DNA from: Acidobacteriota bacterium
GTDB lineage: Bacteria > Acidobacteriota > Blastocatellia > RBC074
Assembly (NCBI GenBank): GCA_019639255.1
Contig: JAHBSF010000007.1
Location: forward strand, 53,227 to 117,226
DNA: 64,000 bases
Reading direction: 5' to 3'
The position numbers and the translations under genes are program-made. The stretch's first letter is position 1, and every line of letters starts with the position of its first letter. The notes beneath the pieces were generated by a model, which saw only the letters and a program-made list of their open reading frames with translations, ran no database searches and was not told the origin of the DNA. Positions 20,386 to 29,423 of the stretch are shown piece by piece.

Positions 20386-23304
20386 ATGCAAGGGAGATTG
20401 GGAAAAAGCTTGAGAGAAGAGATAACGGAAAAAACGAAAGAAGACGGAAACTACGGAAATATTCAATTTTTCCCTAATTTTCGTTACATTTCGTTTGTTC
20501 CATCATCTTTTTTCTATTTACGACGGCTGGTTTTGGCGCTTGCACTGATATTGACCGTCGGCGGAGCGTGGGTTGACTCGGCCAATCTGGATGAACATTG
20601 GGCTTACATCAAACCCTTACGGCCCGCGATCCCGCAAACCCGAGCATCTGGCTGGGGGCGCAATCCGATTGATTCCTTTGTTCTGTCGCGGCTTGAGCGG
20701 GAGGGATTGAGCCCTGCCGCCGAAGCCGATCGATATAAGCTCCTCAGGCGAGCCTCACTCGATCTGACGGGACTTCCGCCGACCCCGGAAGAAATCGAAT
20801 CATTTATTGGAGACAAACGCCCCGATGCCTACGAACGAGTAATCGACCGGCTGCTTGAATCTCCGCATTTCGGGGAGCGGTGGGCGCGAATGTGGCTGGA
20901 TCTGGCGCGCTACGCAGATTCTAACGGCTACGAGAAAGATTCTCTGCGAGTGATGTGGAAGTACCGCGACTGGGTTATCAACGCCTTCAATCGCGATTTG
21001 GGATTTGACCGGTTCACCATCGAGCAGCTTGCAGGCGATATGTTGCCCGGAGCCACTCAGGATCAGATCATCGCAACCGGGTTTCACCGCAATACGATGC
21101 TTAATCAGGAAGGGGGCATCGATCCGGATGAAGCACGCTACGAAATGCTCGTGGATCGTACCAACACTACCGCAACGGTCTGGCTGGGTACTACGCTAGC
21201 CTGCGCGCAGTGCCACAATCACAAATACGATCCGTTTTCGCAGAAGGACTATTTCAGATTTTACGCGTTCTTTGAAGGATCCGAATACGAGATCGCTCAT
21301 TCGGTAGCCGGAGATCAAAATTCGAGATTCGTCAAAGAGCCCGAACTGTCGCTTGCAACTCCGGAACAGGATGCACGTCGCGTTCAGATCGAGGCCGAAC
21401 TCAAACAGATCGAAGCGACGTTAAAGCGGCAAACGCCCGCATTGGACCAGGCGCAATTGGAATGGGAGCAAAACCTTCACCGGCAGGCTCTGCAATGGCA
21501 AGCACTCGAAACCGTCAACGCGCAGTCTACAGCTGGAAGCATTCTTTCAACGCTGTCTGATCATTCAATACGCGTCGATGGCGAAGGCAGCGATGTAGAG
21601 CAGTACATTATTACCGGGCGCACGAGGTTGCGAAGAGTTGCCGGATTGCGACTGGAAGCGCTTGCAGATCCTGGTTTGCCGCAGGGGGGGCCGGGCCGCG
21701 ATCCGTACGGTAATTTCCTGTTAACAGGCATATCTATTGAAACCGGCGATGGAACGAAGGTTCAAATCAGGGAAGTGCGCGTAAACGATTCGGCATACAG
21801 ATTCGAATCCGAACGATTCCTGCGGGCGGCGGCTACGGGGCAGGCGCTCGATGCGCCTCATGGGTGGTATGTCAACGCGACCAGGGATCAGACGAGGCTG
21901 AATCGTGAGGCGGTTATCGAATTTGTGCGACCGCTTCCGGTCTCCAGATCGTCTACACTGAAGGTGACTTTGAAGTTCGAGGGCGGTGCAATTCGCCAGG
22001 GGATGGGTCGATTCAGGCTGTCGGCTGCAGAAGCTGCCGATGCCATGAATACAATCAGCGTGCCGGCGCGTTTGGCGCCGGTTATGAGTATTGATGGCAC
22101 GGCTCGATCGGAGAAACAGAAAGATGATATCTCCGCTTTGTTTCGGAGCGTTACCCCGTTGCTTGGAGAGCAACGAACCAGAGCCTCAAAACTACGCGAT
22201 GAACTGAAAGACCTGGGCATCGTGACTGCGCTCGTTATGCGCGAGCGGCAGCCTCGGGAAGCGCCCAGAACCCTGCTTCGGGAACGTGGAAACTTCATGA
22301 GTCCGGGCGAAGAGCTTTCGGCAGGTGTGCCCGTATACATATCGAAACTGCCTGCGGGTAAGGTTGCAAATCGCCTGACGCTTGCCGAATGGATTGTGGA
22401 CCGGAACAATCCCCTGACAGCCCGTGTGACGGTCAATCGTTTTTGGGAGCAAATATTCGGGCGCGGACTTGTTGAGACAAGCGAGGATTTTGGTTTGCAA
22501 AGTTCGCCGCCGTCGCATCCGGAGTTGCTCGACTGGCTGGCAGTAGAATTTATGGAGCGTGGGTGGAGCGTCAAACATCTGCTTCGGTTAATCACGACTT
22601 CATCTGCTTACAGGCAATCATCAGCGGTATCAAAGGAGCTGCTGGAGCGCGATCCCTATAATCGGTTGCTTGCACGAGGGCCGCGTTTCAGGGTGGAAGC
22701 CGAAATGGTGCGTGATGCCGCACTTGCCGCCAGCGGGTTGCTCAGTCGGAAAGTAGGTGGTCCCAGCGTATTCCCTCCGCAGCCCGATGGAATATGGCGA
22801 AACCCGTACAGCGGGGCGCGATGGATAACGAGTCGAGGCGAAGATCGCTACCGCCGCAGTATTTACACATTTATTCGCCGAACATCGCCCTATCCGAGTA
22901 TGGTGACCTTTGACGCAACGAGCCGGGAGTACTGCACCGTCCGGCGCGTCCGCACAAACACGCCGCTGCAGGCATTGACCACACTCAACGACGAAGCATT
23001 TTTTGAATTGGCTCGAAACCTGGCGCGGCGCATTTTGAAGGAAGGTGGATCCGGTAATCGGGCTCGAATATCTTTGGGGATGACGCTTGCAGCATCGCGT
23101 CCTGCCCGATCGGACGAAATTGCTGTACCCGAGCGCCTGCTGGAGTCCGAGCGGGCAAGATTTCTGGGCAATCCGGAATCGGCAGTCAAGGTGTTGGGAG
23201 AACTGGACAAAAAGGGTGCTGCACGTGTCCGGGCCGAACTGGCTGCGTGGACCATCGTCGGCAACGTATTGCTGAACCTCGATGAAGCATTGACCAAGGA
23301 GTAA
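20386..23304 (+). CDS. Exported PSCyt2/PSD1 protein (DUF1549 plus DUF1553), heme-motif containing
   Basis: The start is uncertain. The frame is open through the repeat element to ATG 20386 or 20311, but the secreted protein begins around 20518-20535 with a hydrophobic signal (LVLALALILTVGGAWVDSA). The DUF1549 domain (WGRNPIDSFVLSRLEREGLS, LTGLPPTPEEIE, SPHFGERWARMWLDLARYAD, CAQCHNHKYDPFSQKDYF) carries a CxxCH heme-type motif. The DUF1553 domain follows (VNRFWEQIFGRGLVETSEDFG, RVEAEMVRDAALAASGLL, RRTSPYPSMVTFDATSRE). No separate N-terminal cytochrome domain. The genes for this and DUF1501 proteins are nearly always paired; a role in polysaccharide or sugar oxidation at the cell surface is proposed but unproven. 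Confidence 0.85.
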   Translation: MQGRLGKSLREEITEKTKEDGNYGNIQFFPNFRYISFVPSSFFYLRRLVLALALILTVGGAWVDSANLDEHWAYIKPLRPAIPQTRASGWGRNPIDSFVLSRLEREGLSPAAEADRYKLLRRASLDLTGLPPTPEEIESFIGDKRPDAYERVIDRLLESPHFGERWARMWLDLARYADSNGYEKDSLRVMWKYRDWVINAFNRDLGFDRFTIEQLAGDMLPGATQDQIIATGFHRNTMLNQEGGIDPDEARYEMLVDRTNTTATVWLGTTLACAQCHNHKYDPFSQKDYFRFYAFFEGSEYEIAHSVAGDQNSRFVKEPELSLATPEQDARRVQIEAELKQIEATLKRQTPALDQAQLEWEQNLHRQALQWQALETVNAQSTAGSILSTLSDHSIRVDGEGSDVEQYIITGRTRLRRVAGLRLEALADPGLPQGGPGRDPYGNFLLTGISIETGDGTKVQIREVRVNDSAYRFESERFLRAAATGQALDAPHGWYVNATRDQTRLNREAVIEFVRPLPVSRSSTLKVTLKFEGGAIRQGMGRFRLSAAEAADAMNTISVPARLAPVMSIDGTARSEKQKDDISALFRSVTPLLGEQRTRASKLRDELKDLGIVTALVMRERQPREAPRTLLRERGNFMSPGEELSAGVPVYISKLPAGKVANRLTLAEWIVDRNNPLTARVTVNRFWEQIFGRGLVETSEDFGLQSSPPSHPELLDWLAVEFMERGWSVKHLLRLITTSSAYRQSSAVSKELLERDPYNRLLARGPRFRVEAEMVRDAALAASGLLSRKVGGPSVFPPQPDGIWRNPYSGARWITSRGEDRYRRSIYTFIRRTSPYPSMVTFDATSREYCTVRRVRTNTPLQALTTLNDEAFFELARNLARRILKEGGSGNRARISLGMTLAASRPARSDEIAVPERLLESERARFLGNPESAVKVLGELDKKGAARVRAELAAWTIVGNVLLNLDEALTKE
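20412..20513. repeat. Palindromic ACGRAA-array element (full copy, partly decayed)
   Basis: The left arm reads AGAGATAACGGAAAAAACG with AAGAAGACGGAAACTACGG following, and the right arm AATTTTCGTTACATTTCG with TTTGTTCCATCATCTT. It sits directly after the uronate isomerase-like gene and immediately before the hydrophobic N-terminal coding sequence of the DUF1549 protein. No good start codon exists between the element and that signal-like sequence. Confidence 0.85.
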
Positions 23305-23307
23305 GTC

Positions 23308-24720
23308 ATGAACCGGCGCAGGGAAGCGTTGCGCACCGTGACGCGCCGCTACTTTTTTCAGCAAACCGGATTCGGTATCGGCGCGCTCGGTTTGTCCGCA
23401 TTGATGGGGGATGGTTTGTTGGCTGCGCCCGGGAGTTCTGCAAAAGCGAAATCGATTATTTACCTGTTTATGGCCGGTGCGCCATCGCAGTTGGATCTGT
23501 TCGACAACAAGCCCAAGCTCAGGGAACACAACGGGCAACCGATTCCTTCGGAGATAATCGAGGGCGAGCGTTTCGCGTTTATCAAAGGACCGCCGCGCCT
23601 GCTTGGCTCGCCTTTCCGGTTCAGGAGATACGGGCAGTCGGGCCAGGAGATCTCTGACCTGTTGCCCAATCTTGCCAGGCATGCGGATGATATTGCGATC
23701 GTTCGTTCGATGAAGACCACGCAGTTCAACCATGCTCCAGCACAGATTTTCATAAACACCGGACATCAGATCATCGGACGGCCGAGTCTTGGATCGTGGC
23801 TGAGTTACGGACTCGGGAGCGAAAACAGGGATTTGCCCGGTTTTGTAGTTTTATTGTCGGGCGAAAACAATCCGGATGGAGGAAAGTCGTGCTGGGGTAG
23901 CGGCTTTTTGCCGACCGTGCATCAGGGCGTAGAATTTCGTTCAAAAGGCGAGCCTGTGCTTTTTGTGGGTAATCCGAGCGGCGTTAGCGCACAGTCCCGC
24001 CGGGCTTCGCTGGATGCGCTGCGCGAACTCAATCAATTGCATTTCGATGAGGTGGGAGATCCTGAAATAAATACGCGAATCGCTGCTTACGAAATGGCCT
24101 ACAGCATGCAGTCGAGCGTTCCTGAACTGACCGATATTGCCGGCGAACCGCAGCGAATTCACGAAATGTACGGTACACGCCCGGGCGAAGCGTCTTTCGC
24201 AAATAACTGTTTGCTGGCGCGCAGGCTCGTAGAGCGCGGTGTAAGATGCGTTCAGCTATATCACTGGGGTTGGGATACGCACGGGAATTCGGTCGGAACC
24301 GACATTGTGTCGAAATTGCCCAGACTTTGCCGCGAAACGGACCGTCCTGTAGGAGCTTTGCTGACGGATCTGAAACAACGTGGGTTGCTGGATTCGACGA
24401 TCGTAGTATGGGGCGGAGAATTTGGGCGCACGCCGATGAATGAGGAACGCAATGGTTCGCGGTTGTTGGGCAGAGATCATCATCCTCGCGCCTTTACGAT
24501 GTGGCTTGCAGGCGGCGGTATCCGGCCCGGAACTGCAGTAGGGCAGACCGACGAACTCGGGTATAACGTGGTGGAAGACCCGGTAGATGTGCACGATCTT
24601 CACGCGTCGATATTGCATCTGATGGGCATCGATCATAAGAAGTTGACCTACCGATTTCAGGGAAGAGATTTCAGATTGACCGATGTGCACGGTAACGTCA
24701 TTCAAAAGTTGATTGCATGA
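23308..24720 (+). CDS. DUF1501 family exported protein (sulfatase-like fold)
   Basis: 470 residues. The N-terminus [23 protein letters not shown] is a twin-arginine signal. Typical DUF1501 features are [94 protein letters not shown] and [14 protein letters not shown] followed by [17 protein letters not shown]. The fold is related to alkaline phosphatase/sulfatase metalloenzymes, with conserved His/Asp that suggest a metal site. It starts 3 nt after the DUF1549 stop, and its AAGGAG overlaps that stop, so the two are translationally coupled. Confidence 0.9.
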   Translation: MNRRREALRTVTRRYFFQQTGFGIGALGLSALMGDGLLAAPGSSAKAKSIIYLFMAGAPSQLDLFDNKPKLREHNGQPIPSEIIEGERFAFIKGPPRLLGSPFRFRRYGQSGQEISDLLPNLARHADDIAIVRSMKTTQFNHAPAQIFINTGHQIIGRPSLGSWLSYGLGSENRDLPGFVVLLSGENNPDGGKSCWGSGFLPTVHQGVEFRSKGEPVLFVGNPSGVSAQSRRASLDALRELNQLHFDEVGDPEINTRIAAYEMAYSMQSSVPELTDIAGEPQRIHEMYGTRPGEASFANNCLLARRLVERGVRCVQLYHWGWDTHGNSVGTDIVSKLPRLCRETDRPVGALLTDLKQRGLLDSTIVVWGGEFGRTPMNEERNGSRLLGRDHHPRAFTMWLAGGGIRPGTAVGQTDELGYNVVEDPVDVHDLHASILHLMGIDHKKLTYRFQGRDFRLTDVHGNVIQKLIA

Positions 24721-24735
24721 ACAAAAGTTGATTGC
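24703..24735 (+). repeat. Short tandem duplication at the 3' end of the DUF1501 gene
   Basis: CAAAAGTTGATTGC occurs at 24703-24716, covering the last codons of the DUF1501 gene, and again at 24722-24735 just after the stop. The 14-bp copies are exact and separated by five bases. It looks like a small slippage or recombination duplication with no evident function. Confidence 0.8.
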
Positions 24736-24763
24736 TCGAATGATCAAGGAGTAAACGAAGACG

Positions 24764-26035
24764 ATGAAAGACGACACCATTTCACCGAAATTGAAGCGGC
24801 GCAATCCTGAACAGGATTCGCGACGAAGATTTATCAAACGAACCGCGCAGGGGGCGGTCGGCGCAGGCATCGCCCTGACTGCGGATAACTGGCAAAGGGT
24901 GCTGGGTGCAAACGACCGGATTCGGTTAGGCGTTATCGGGACCGGCAACCGCGGGCAGGACGTAAGCAACGCATTTATGAAACAGGAGGGGCTGGAAATT
25001 GTTGCCCTGAGCGATGCCTACGATTTGTACCTGAACCAGTTGCAGGAAAAAGTAGGCGGAAAGGCCAGGGCCTTTCCCGACTATCGCGGCATGCTCGACG
25101 ATAAGGCGGTAGACGCGGTTTTTATAGCAACGCCCGATCATTGGCACACGCAGATGGCGATCGACGCCTGCAAGGCCGGCAAGGATATATATATAGAAAA
25201 ACCGCTCACCTTCACGATCGAGGAGGGGCATCGGATTATCAATGCCGTAAAGGAATCGAAGCGCGTCATGCAGGTCGGCCTGCAGCAGCGCAGTGGTGAA
25301 CACTACATCGAAGCCAAGCGCGAATATTTTGATTCGGGGAAGATCGGGAAGATCACCCTTGTTCGAACCTGGTGGCACGGCAATTCTTACCACCTGAGGA
25401 GGCCGAATTTCAAGGACAAGCCCGACGGACTCGACTGGCGGCGGTTTCTCGGACCGGCCACGTATCGCGAATTCGACGCTCACCAGTTTTACAACTGGCG
25501 CGCCTATCTGGATTTCGGCGGTGGGCAGATAACGGACCTGTTCACGCACTGGATCGATGTCGTGCACTGGTATGTCAACGAAGACGTGCCGGTTACGGCC
25601 AATGCAGTAGGCGGCGTGTATCATTACAAAGACGGCCGAACGGCGCCCGACACAATTGCGATTCAACTGGAATACCCGTCAAGTTGGGCGGCGACCTTTG
25701 AAGCAACGCTGGCTCCGGGGGCTCGCGGCGCAGCGATCGAATTTATGGGTACCGGCGGCAGGCTTTACATCGACCGCGGCGGATATGTCTGGCAGGAGAT
25801 GACGCCGAGGCGCGCCGCCCCAACGCCGCCCGTTGAGCGCAAAACGAGCGAGGATTTGAATGCAGCGCACGTCAAGAACTTTCTCGATTGCGTTCGTTCG
25901 AGAAAGTTGCCTAACTCAGACGTTGTTAGCGCACATAGATCGGCGCTGGCTTCTCATCTGGGCAAAATTGCTTACATAGAAAAGAAACGCATAAACTACG
26001 ACCCGAATATCGAAAAGGCTTATTCGTGGGCCTGA
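24764..26035 (+). CDS. Tat-exported Gfo/Idh/MocA family oxidoreductase
   Basis: 423 residues. A twin-arginine-like leader (RRRFIKRTAQGAVGAGIALT) is followed by a Rossmann domain beginning RLGVIGTGNRGQDVSNAFM, then AVFIATPDHWHTQMAIDACKAGKDIYIEKPLTF with the EKP catalytic motif. The C-terminal alpha/beta domain has LDFGGGQITDLFTHWIDVVHWY. Exported members of this family bind NAD(P) in the cytoplasm before folded export and act on sugars or inositols; the substrate is unknown. AAGGAG lies about 12 nt upstream of the ATG. It is the last gene of the sugar-acid group and converges on the GntR gene. Confidence 0.9.
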   Translation: MKDDTISPKLKRRNPEQDSRRRFIKRTAQGAVGAGIALTADNWQRVLGANDRIRLGVIGTGNRGQDVSNAFMKQEGLEIVALSDAYDLYLNQLQEKVGGKARAFPDYRGMLDDKAVDAVFIATPDHWHTQMAIDACKAGKDIYIEKPLTFTIEEGHRIINAVKESKRVMQVGLQQRSGEHYIEAKREYFDSGKIGKITLVRTWWHGNSYHLRRPNFKDKPDGLDWRRFLGPATYREFDAHQFYNWRAYLDFGGGQITDLFTHWIDVVHWYVNEDVPVTANAVGGVYHYKDGRTAPDTIAIQLEYPSSWAATFEATLAPGARGAAIEFMGTGGRLYIDRGGYVWQEMTPRRAAPTPPVERKTSEDLNAAHVKNFLDCVRSRKLPNSDVVSAHRSALASHLGKIAYIEKKRINYDPNIEKAYSWA

Positions 26036-26060
26036 ACCGATCCACAGTAGATAGGTATAA

Positions 26061-26151
26061 AGAGAGATAACGGAACAAACGAAATGAAATGAAAATTACG
26101 GAAAGACGCGGTATTTCCGTCAATTCCGTTTTTTTTCGTTTGTTCCGCGAT
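26061..26151. repeat. Palindromic ACGRAA-array element (full copy, between convergent genes)
   Basis: Left arm AGAGAGATAACGGAACAAAC continuing GAAATGAAATGAAAATTACGG; right arm ATTTCCGTCAATTCCG continuing TTTTTTTTCGTTTGTTCCG. The two arms belong to different arm types (TGAAACGAAAATT-type and AAGACGGAATTG-type) yet keep the same ACGRAA positions. The stop codon and about ten C-terminal residues of the GntR regulator are encoded by the right arm. Confidence 0.92.
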
Positions 26152-26893
26152 TTGAGCTTTCTGCGCCGTATCTCTCTACTTCGGTATCATAGGCGCGTTC
26201 GGCGAGAGTCAGGTGTTCCTGCATCGCCAGTCGCGCTTTTTCCGGTCGTCGGGCGCGGATTGCGCGATAGATTTCGCGGTGCTTTTCCAGGGATTCCGTA
26301 AAATCGTGGGCCCGACCGATAGTAGTCCTGCGGCGCTCGTACATTACTCCCGACACCATTTCTACGAGCGTCGCTAGAATCGGATTGCCGGATGCAGCGC
26401 CTATTGCCCTGTGAAACCTTATATCGTGAATCAGGTATTGCTGCGGGTCGCCAAGAGACGCGTACATCTCGGCCAGTTCTTCAGCCAGAGTGGTTAGCTG
26501 TTCGGGCGTCGCACGCTCGGCCGCCATCGAAGCAACGCTTTGCTCGATTACGCGCCTTGCCTCGAACATATTTGCATAGGTGAAACCGTGAAGGGCAGCC
26601 AGCATTCTGAGCGGTTCGCTGTCGAGCGCCGGCGGACCCTCGGCGATGTATGTGCCTGAACCCTGCCGGGCGCGTAGGATTCCCATCGCGATCAGGGACC
26701 TCAATCCCGCGCGAAGACTCGGGCGGCTGATGCCGATGCGAGTCGCCAAATCCCGCTCGGGCGGCAACCGGTCGCCGGGTTTTAAGTCGCCGCGAGCTAT
26801 CAATTCCGAAATCTGCGCCACTACAAAATCCGTTGTTGCCGCCGTATTCGCGCGCCGCATCTTCTGGAATGTCAGAAGTGGTTTAGAGGTCAT
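26120..26893 (-). CDS. GntR-family transcriptional regulator, FadR subfamily
   Basis: 257 residues. The N-terminal winged helix (about 15-80) contains ISELIARGDLKPGDRLPPERDLATRIGISRPSLRAGLRSL, followed by GTYIAEG. The C-terminal all-helical FCD domain (about 100-230) has metal-binding histidines in HDIRFHRAIG, and later SLEKHREIYRAIRARRPEKARLAMQEHL. The subfamily includes uronate and organic-acid regulators such as UxuR and ExuR. Two matching operator boxes at 19.0 and 27.1 kb and one across its own start codon suggest autoregulation and control of neighbouring genes. The last ten or so residues (RGTNEKKRN) come from a repeat element and are not a conserved part of the family. Confidence 0.92.
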   Translation of the reverse strand: MTSKPLLTFQKMRRANTAATTDFVVAQISELIARGDLKPGDRLPPERDLATRIGISRPSLRAGLRSLIAMGILRARQGSGTYIAEGPPALDSEPLRMLAALHGFTYANMFEARRVIEQSVASMAAERATPEQLTTLAEELAEMYASLGDPQQYLIHDIRFHRAIGAASGNPILATLVEMVSGVMYERRRTTIGRAHDFTESLEKHREIYRAIRARRPEKARLAMQEHLTLAERAYDTEVERYGAESSNRGTNEKKRN

Positions 26894-26900
26894 ACCATTT
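26887..26900 (-). promoter_or_regulatory. GntR-type operator across the regulator's own start codon
   Basis: On the minus strand AAATGGTATGACCT overlaps the ATG of the GntR gene (26893-26891). It shares AATGGTATGACC with the palindrome before the uronate isomerase-like gene, differing only in the last half-site bases. Binding here would block translation-start-proximal transcription, giving negative autoregulation. Confidence 0.5.
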
Positions 26901-26909
26901 AACGTCTCC

Positions 26910-26947
26910 CTGACATAACCTATAGCCCTCCACTATAATACTGTCAA
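26910..26947. promoter_or_regulatory. Overlapping opposed promoters in the GntR-leuC intergenic region
   Basis: Minus strand: exact TTGACA (26947-26942), 17 nt, TATAGG (26924-26919), 26 nt upstream of the GntR start. Plus strand: CTGACA (26910-26915), 18 nt, exact TATAAT (26934-26939), pointing toward leuC about 340 nt away. The two overlap almost completely, so polymerase could occupy only one at a time. The minus promoter fits the GntR gene well. The plus one would give a long leader through the half repeat at 26984-27024. In the remainder of 26894-27283 I see only that half repeat and the leuC sites. Confidence 0.5.
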
Positions 26948-26983
26948 GCAGCGTTCCTGCGTCGAGTGTGAATCTCGCTTCTT

Positions 26984-27024
26984 AAGTAATTTTCGTATAA
27001 TTTCGTTTGTTCCGTTATCTCCCG
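26984..27024. repeat. Half copy (right arm) of the palindromic element
   Basis: AAGTAATTTTCGTATAATTT followed by CGTTTGTTCCGTTATCTCCC is the right arm alone. The adjoining CCCGTTTACACC resembles the right flank at 37808 (CCCGTTTTGTACC). It lies in the leader between the GntR and leuC genes, with no matching left arm nearby. Confidence 0.85.
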
Positions 27025-27136
27025 TTTACACCCCGGAGTCCTGCGGTTTGGTTCAGTAAAACCAATTGAAGCGTTGAAACCGCGGCGGTGAATCCGCCGT
27101 GGCATCCCAATTTATCCGGTCCTGGAGTATGGAAAG

Positions 27137-27154
27137 TGGTTAGACCAATATATA
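27137..27154 (+). promoter_or_regulatory. TGGTTAGACCA operator followed by a -10-like TATATA, upstream of leuC
   Basis: TGGTTAGACCA at 27137-27147 is an exact TGGT-N3-ACCA palindrome. TATATA follows at 27149-27154 with the same one-base gap that separates the uronate isomerase-gene operator from its -10 box. No good -35 box is seen at either place, which could mean that activation or an atypical sigma factor is involved, or that the real -10 lies elsewhere. Confidence 0.45.
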
Positions 27155-27178
27155 CGATTGCTCCAGTCTGCGGCAGGA

Positions 27179-27207
27179 TTGACAAGTATCGAAGGCGTCG
27201 TTAGCAT
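27179..27207 (+). promoter_or_regulatory. Possible second leuC promoter
   Basis: Exact TTGACA at 27179-27184, 17-nt spacer, TAGCAT at 27202-27207 (4 of 6 to consensus). It would give a leader of about 70 nt before the leuC ATG at 27284. It is an alternative to the TATATA site at 27149. Confidence 0.4.
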
Positions 27208-27283
27208 CACTCAGCGCCGGGCCGGATGCTGCCGGACGGAGTATCACATCAAGGAAAGGTATCGAATCGGGAATACAAAACTC

Positions 27284-28684
27284 ATGCCTAAGACTCTCTT
27301 CGAGAAGATCTGGGAAGATCACATTGTGCACGATGAACCCGGCAAGCCGGCTTTGATTTACATCGACTGCCATCTGGTGCACGAGGTAACGAGCCCTCAG
27401 GCGTTTGACGCATTGCGCCTGGCCGGACGCCGTGTGAGGCGCCCGGATCTGACGCTTGCCACAGTGGATCACAACGTGCCGACCTGGAGCCGGTCGCTTC
27501 CGATTACCGACGAAATATCCCTCAAACAGATTACGCGGCTTGAAACGAATTGCCGCGAATTCGGTATACCCCTGTTTGGCCTGGATTCTCCGCAGCAGGG
27601 TATAGTCCACGTAATAGGACCGGAGCTGGGGTTTACACAACCCGGGATGACGATCGTTTGCGGCGACAGCCACACATCGACGCACGGCGCATTTGGCGCT
27701 CTTGCCTTCGGTATAGGGACGAGCGAGGTGGAACACGTACTCGCCACGCAGTGCCTGCTTCAATCTCGTCCAAGTACCTTTCGAATAAACGTTGAGGGCG
27801 GTTTGCCGAACGGAGTTACGGCAAAGGACCTGATTCTATACATTATCAGGACAATTGGAACCGACGGAGCCACGGGGTTCGTCGTTGAATACTCGGGTGA
27901 AGCCATCAGGCGAATGTCGATGGAAGAACGCATGACCGTGTGCAACATGTCGATAGAAGCCGGTGCGAGGGCCGGAATGATCGCCCCTGATGAGACGACG
28001 TTCAGTTACCTGCAAGGCAGGCCGCAGGCTCCGAAGGGAGCAGCGTTCGACGAAGCCGTTGCATACTGGAAAACTTTGCCATCCGACGAAGGAGCTGCAT
28101 TTGATCGGGAATTGACCATTGACGTATCGGACCTTGCTCCGCAGGTCAGTTGGGGCACAAATCCCGGAATGGTGACCGATGTCACCGGCTCCGTCATCGA
28201 TCCCGACGCTATTTCCGATGAAAACGAGCGCAGGGCCGCCCGCCGAGCACTCGAATATATGGGCTTGCAGCCGGGCACGCGTATCGAGGATTTGCAGATA
28301 GACCGCGTTTTCATCGGTTCGTGCACCAATTCACGGATCGAGGATCTTCGCGCAGCGGCCCGTATTGTTAATGGTAAGTCCGTGGCCTCGGGCGTCAGTG
28401 CAATGGTTGTGCCGGGTTCGCAACAGGTAAAGGTTCAGGCCGAACTGGAGGGATTGGACCGCGTATTCCGGGATGCGGGCTTCGACTGGCGTGAATCGGG
28501 ATGCAGCATGTGTCTTGGAATGAATCCGGACATTCTTAGGCCCGGCGAGCGCTGTGCATCTACGTCGAACCGCAACTTCGAGGGACGCCAGGGAGCAGGC
28601 GGCCGCACGCATCTCGTCAGTCCGATTATGGCTGCGGCAGCAGCGGTTGCGGGGCGATTTGTAGACGTTCGAAACTGGGAGTAA
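27284..28684 (+). CDS. leuC: 3-isopropylmalate dehydratase large subunit
   Basis: 466 residues. LeuC carries the 4Fe-4S cluster of isopropylmalate isomerase (leucine synthesis). Motifs are [21 protein letters not shown] with [64 protein letters not shown] and [14 protein letters not shown], with cluster cysteines in CT.S and CSMC. The start at 27284 matches the family N-terminus; the frame is open to 27158, but that extension is unlike LeuC. No strong ribosome binding site is visible. leuD follows after 9 nt. leuA and leuB are not in the window. Confidence 0.96.
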   Translation: MPKTLFEKIWEDHIVHDEPGKPALIYIDCHLVHEVTSPQAFDALRLAGRRVRRPDLTLATVDHNVPTWSRSLPITDEISLKQITRLETNCREFGIPLFGLDSPQQGIVHVIGPELGFTQPGMTIVCGDSHTSTHGAFGALAFGIGTSEVEHVLATQCLLQSRPSTFRINVEGGLPNGVTAKDLILYIIRTIGTDGATGFVVEYSGEAIRRMSMEERMTVCNMSIEAGARAGMIAPDETTFSYLQGRPQAPKGAAFDEAVAYWKTLPSDEGAAFDRELTIDVSDLAPQVSWGTNPGMVTDVTGSVIDPDAISDENERRAARRALEYMGLQPGTRIEDLQIDRVFIGSCTNSRIEDLRAAARIVNGKSVASGVSAMVVPGSQQVKVQAELEGLDRVFRDAGFDWRESGCSMCLGMNPDILRPGERCASTSNRNFEGRQGAGGRTHLVSPIMAAAAAVAGRFVDVRNWE

Positions 28685-28693
28685 TCAACATAT

Positions 28694-29296
28694 ATGAAGC
28701 CGTTTATCAAACACGAAGGCCTTGTTGCAGCGCTTGATCGCGTAAACGTCGATACGGATCAGATTATTCCAAAGCAGTTTCTGAAGCGCATTGAAAGAAC
28801 CGGATTCGCCGATTGTCTGTTTTTTGACTGGCGTTTTCTGGCCGATGGAACCCCAAATCCCGAATTCGAGCTGAATCAATCGCGCTATATCGGCGCGTCG
28901 ATATTGCTGGCAGGCGCAAATTTCGGGTGCGGTTCATCCCGGGAGCACGCACCATGGGCGCTGAACGATTATGGCTTCAGGGCAATCATTGCACCTTCGT
29001 TTGCTGATATTTTTTTCAATAACTGCTTCAAAAACGGAATGCTCCCCATTCGTTTATCGGAGGTGGAGGTAAGAGATCTTTTCAGGCGGGTTGCGGAAAA
29101 TGAAGGATACAGGCTGACGGTAGACCTATCCGAGCAGATGATTACGGGCGACGACGGAGTAGAATTGCATTTCGATATTGATCCGTTCAGAAAGCAATGC
29201 CTTCTTGAAGGTCTTGACGATATTGGATTGACGTTGCAGGTTGAGGACAGGATCTCCGCCTATGAATCGCATAGGCGTAATTTCGGCGCCGCATGA
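28694..29296 (+). CDS. leuD: 3-isopropylmalate dehydratase small subunit
   Basis: 200 residues, the swivelling domain partner of LeuC. Motifs are [74 protein letters not shown] and [19 protein letters not shown]. The ribosome binding site GGGAG overlaps the leuC stop, so the pair is coupled. Length is normal. Confidence 0.96.
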   Translation: MKPFIKHEGLVAALDRVNVDTDQIIPKQFLKRIERTGFADCLFFDWRFLADGTPNPEFELNQSRYIGASILLAGANFGCGSSREHAPWALNDYGFRAIIAPSFADIFFNNCFKNGMLPIRLSEVEVRDLFRRVAENEGYRLTVDLSEQMITGDDGVELHFDIDPFRKQCLLEGLDDIGLTLQVEDRISAYESHRRNFGAA

Positions 29297-29423
29297 TTCG
29301 AGGTTATCGGGCGGAGATGCGGCGAATATTCCACTTCGGACTGCATGATAGTGACGACACCGCCTGCTATAATGGGCAGCCCCCTTTCTCGTTTCTTGTG
29401 GGGGCGGAAGAGAAACCGCAGCT

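Noticed and set aside
27158..27283. N-terminal extension of LeuC from an in-frame upstream start
   Set aside because: The added 42 residues are unlike LeuC, and the family N-terminus begins at 27284; the stretch more likely holds promoter and leader.
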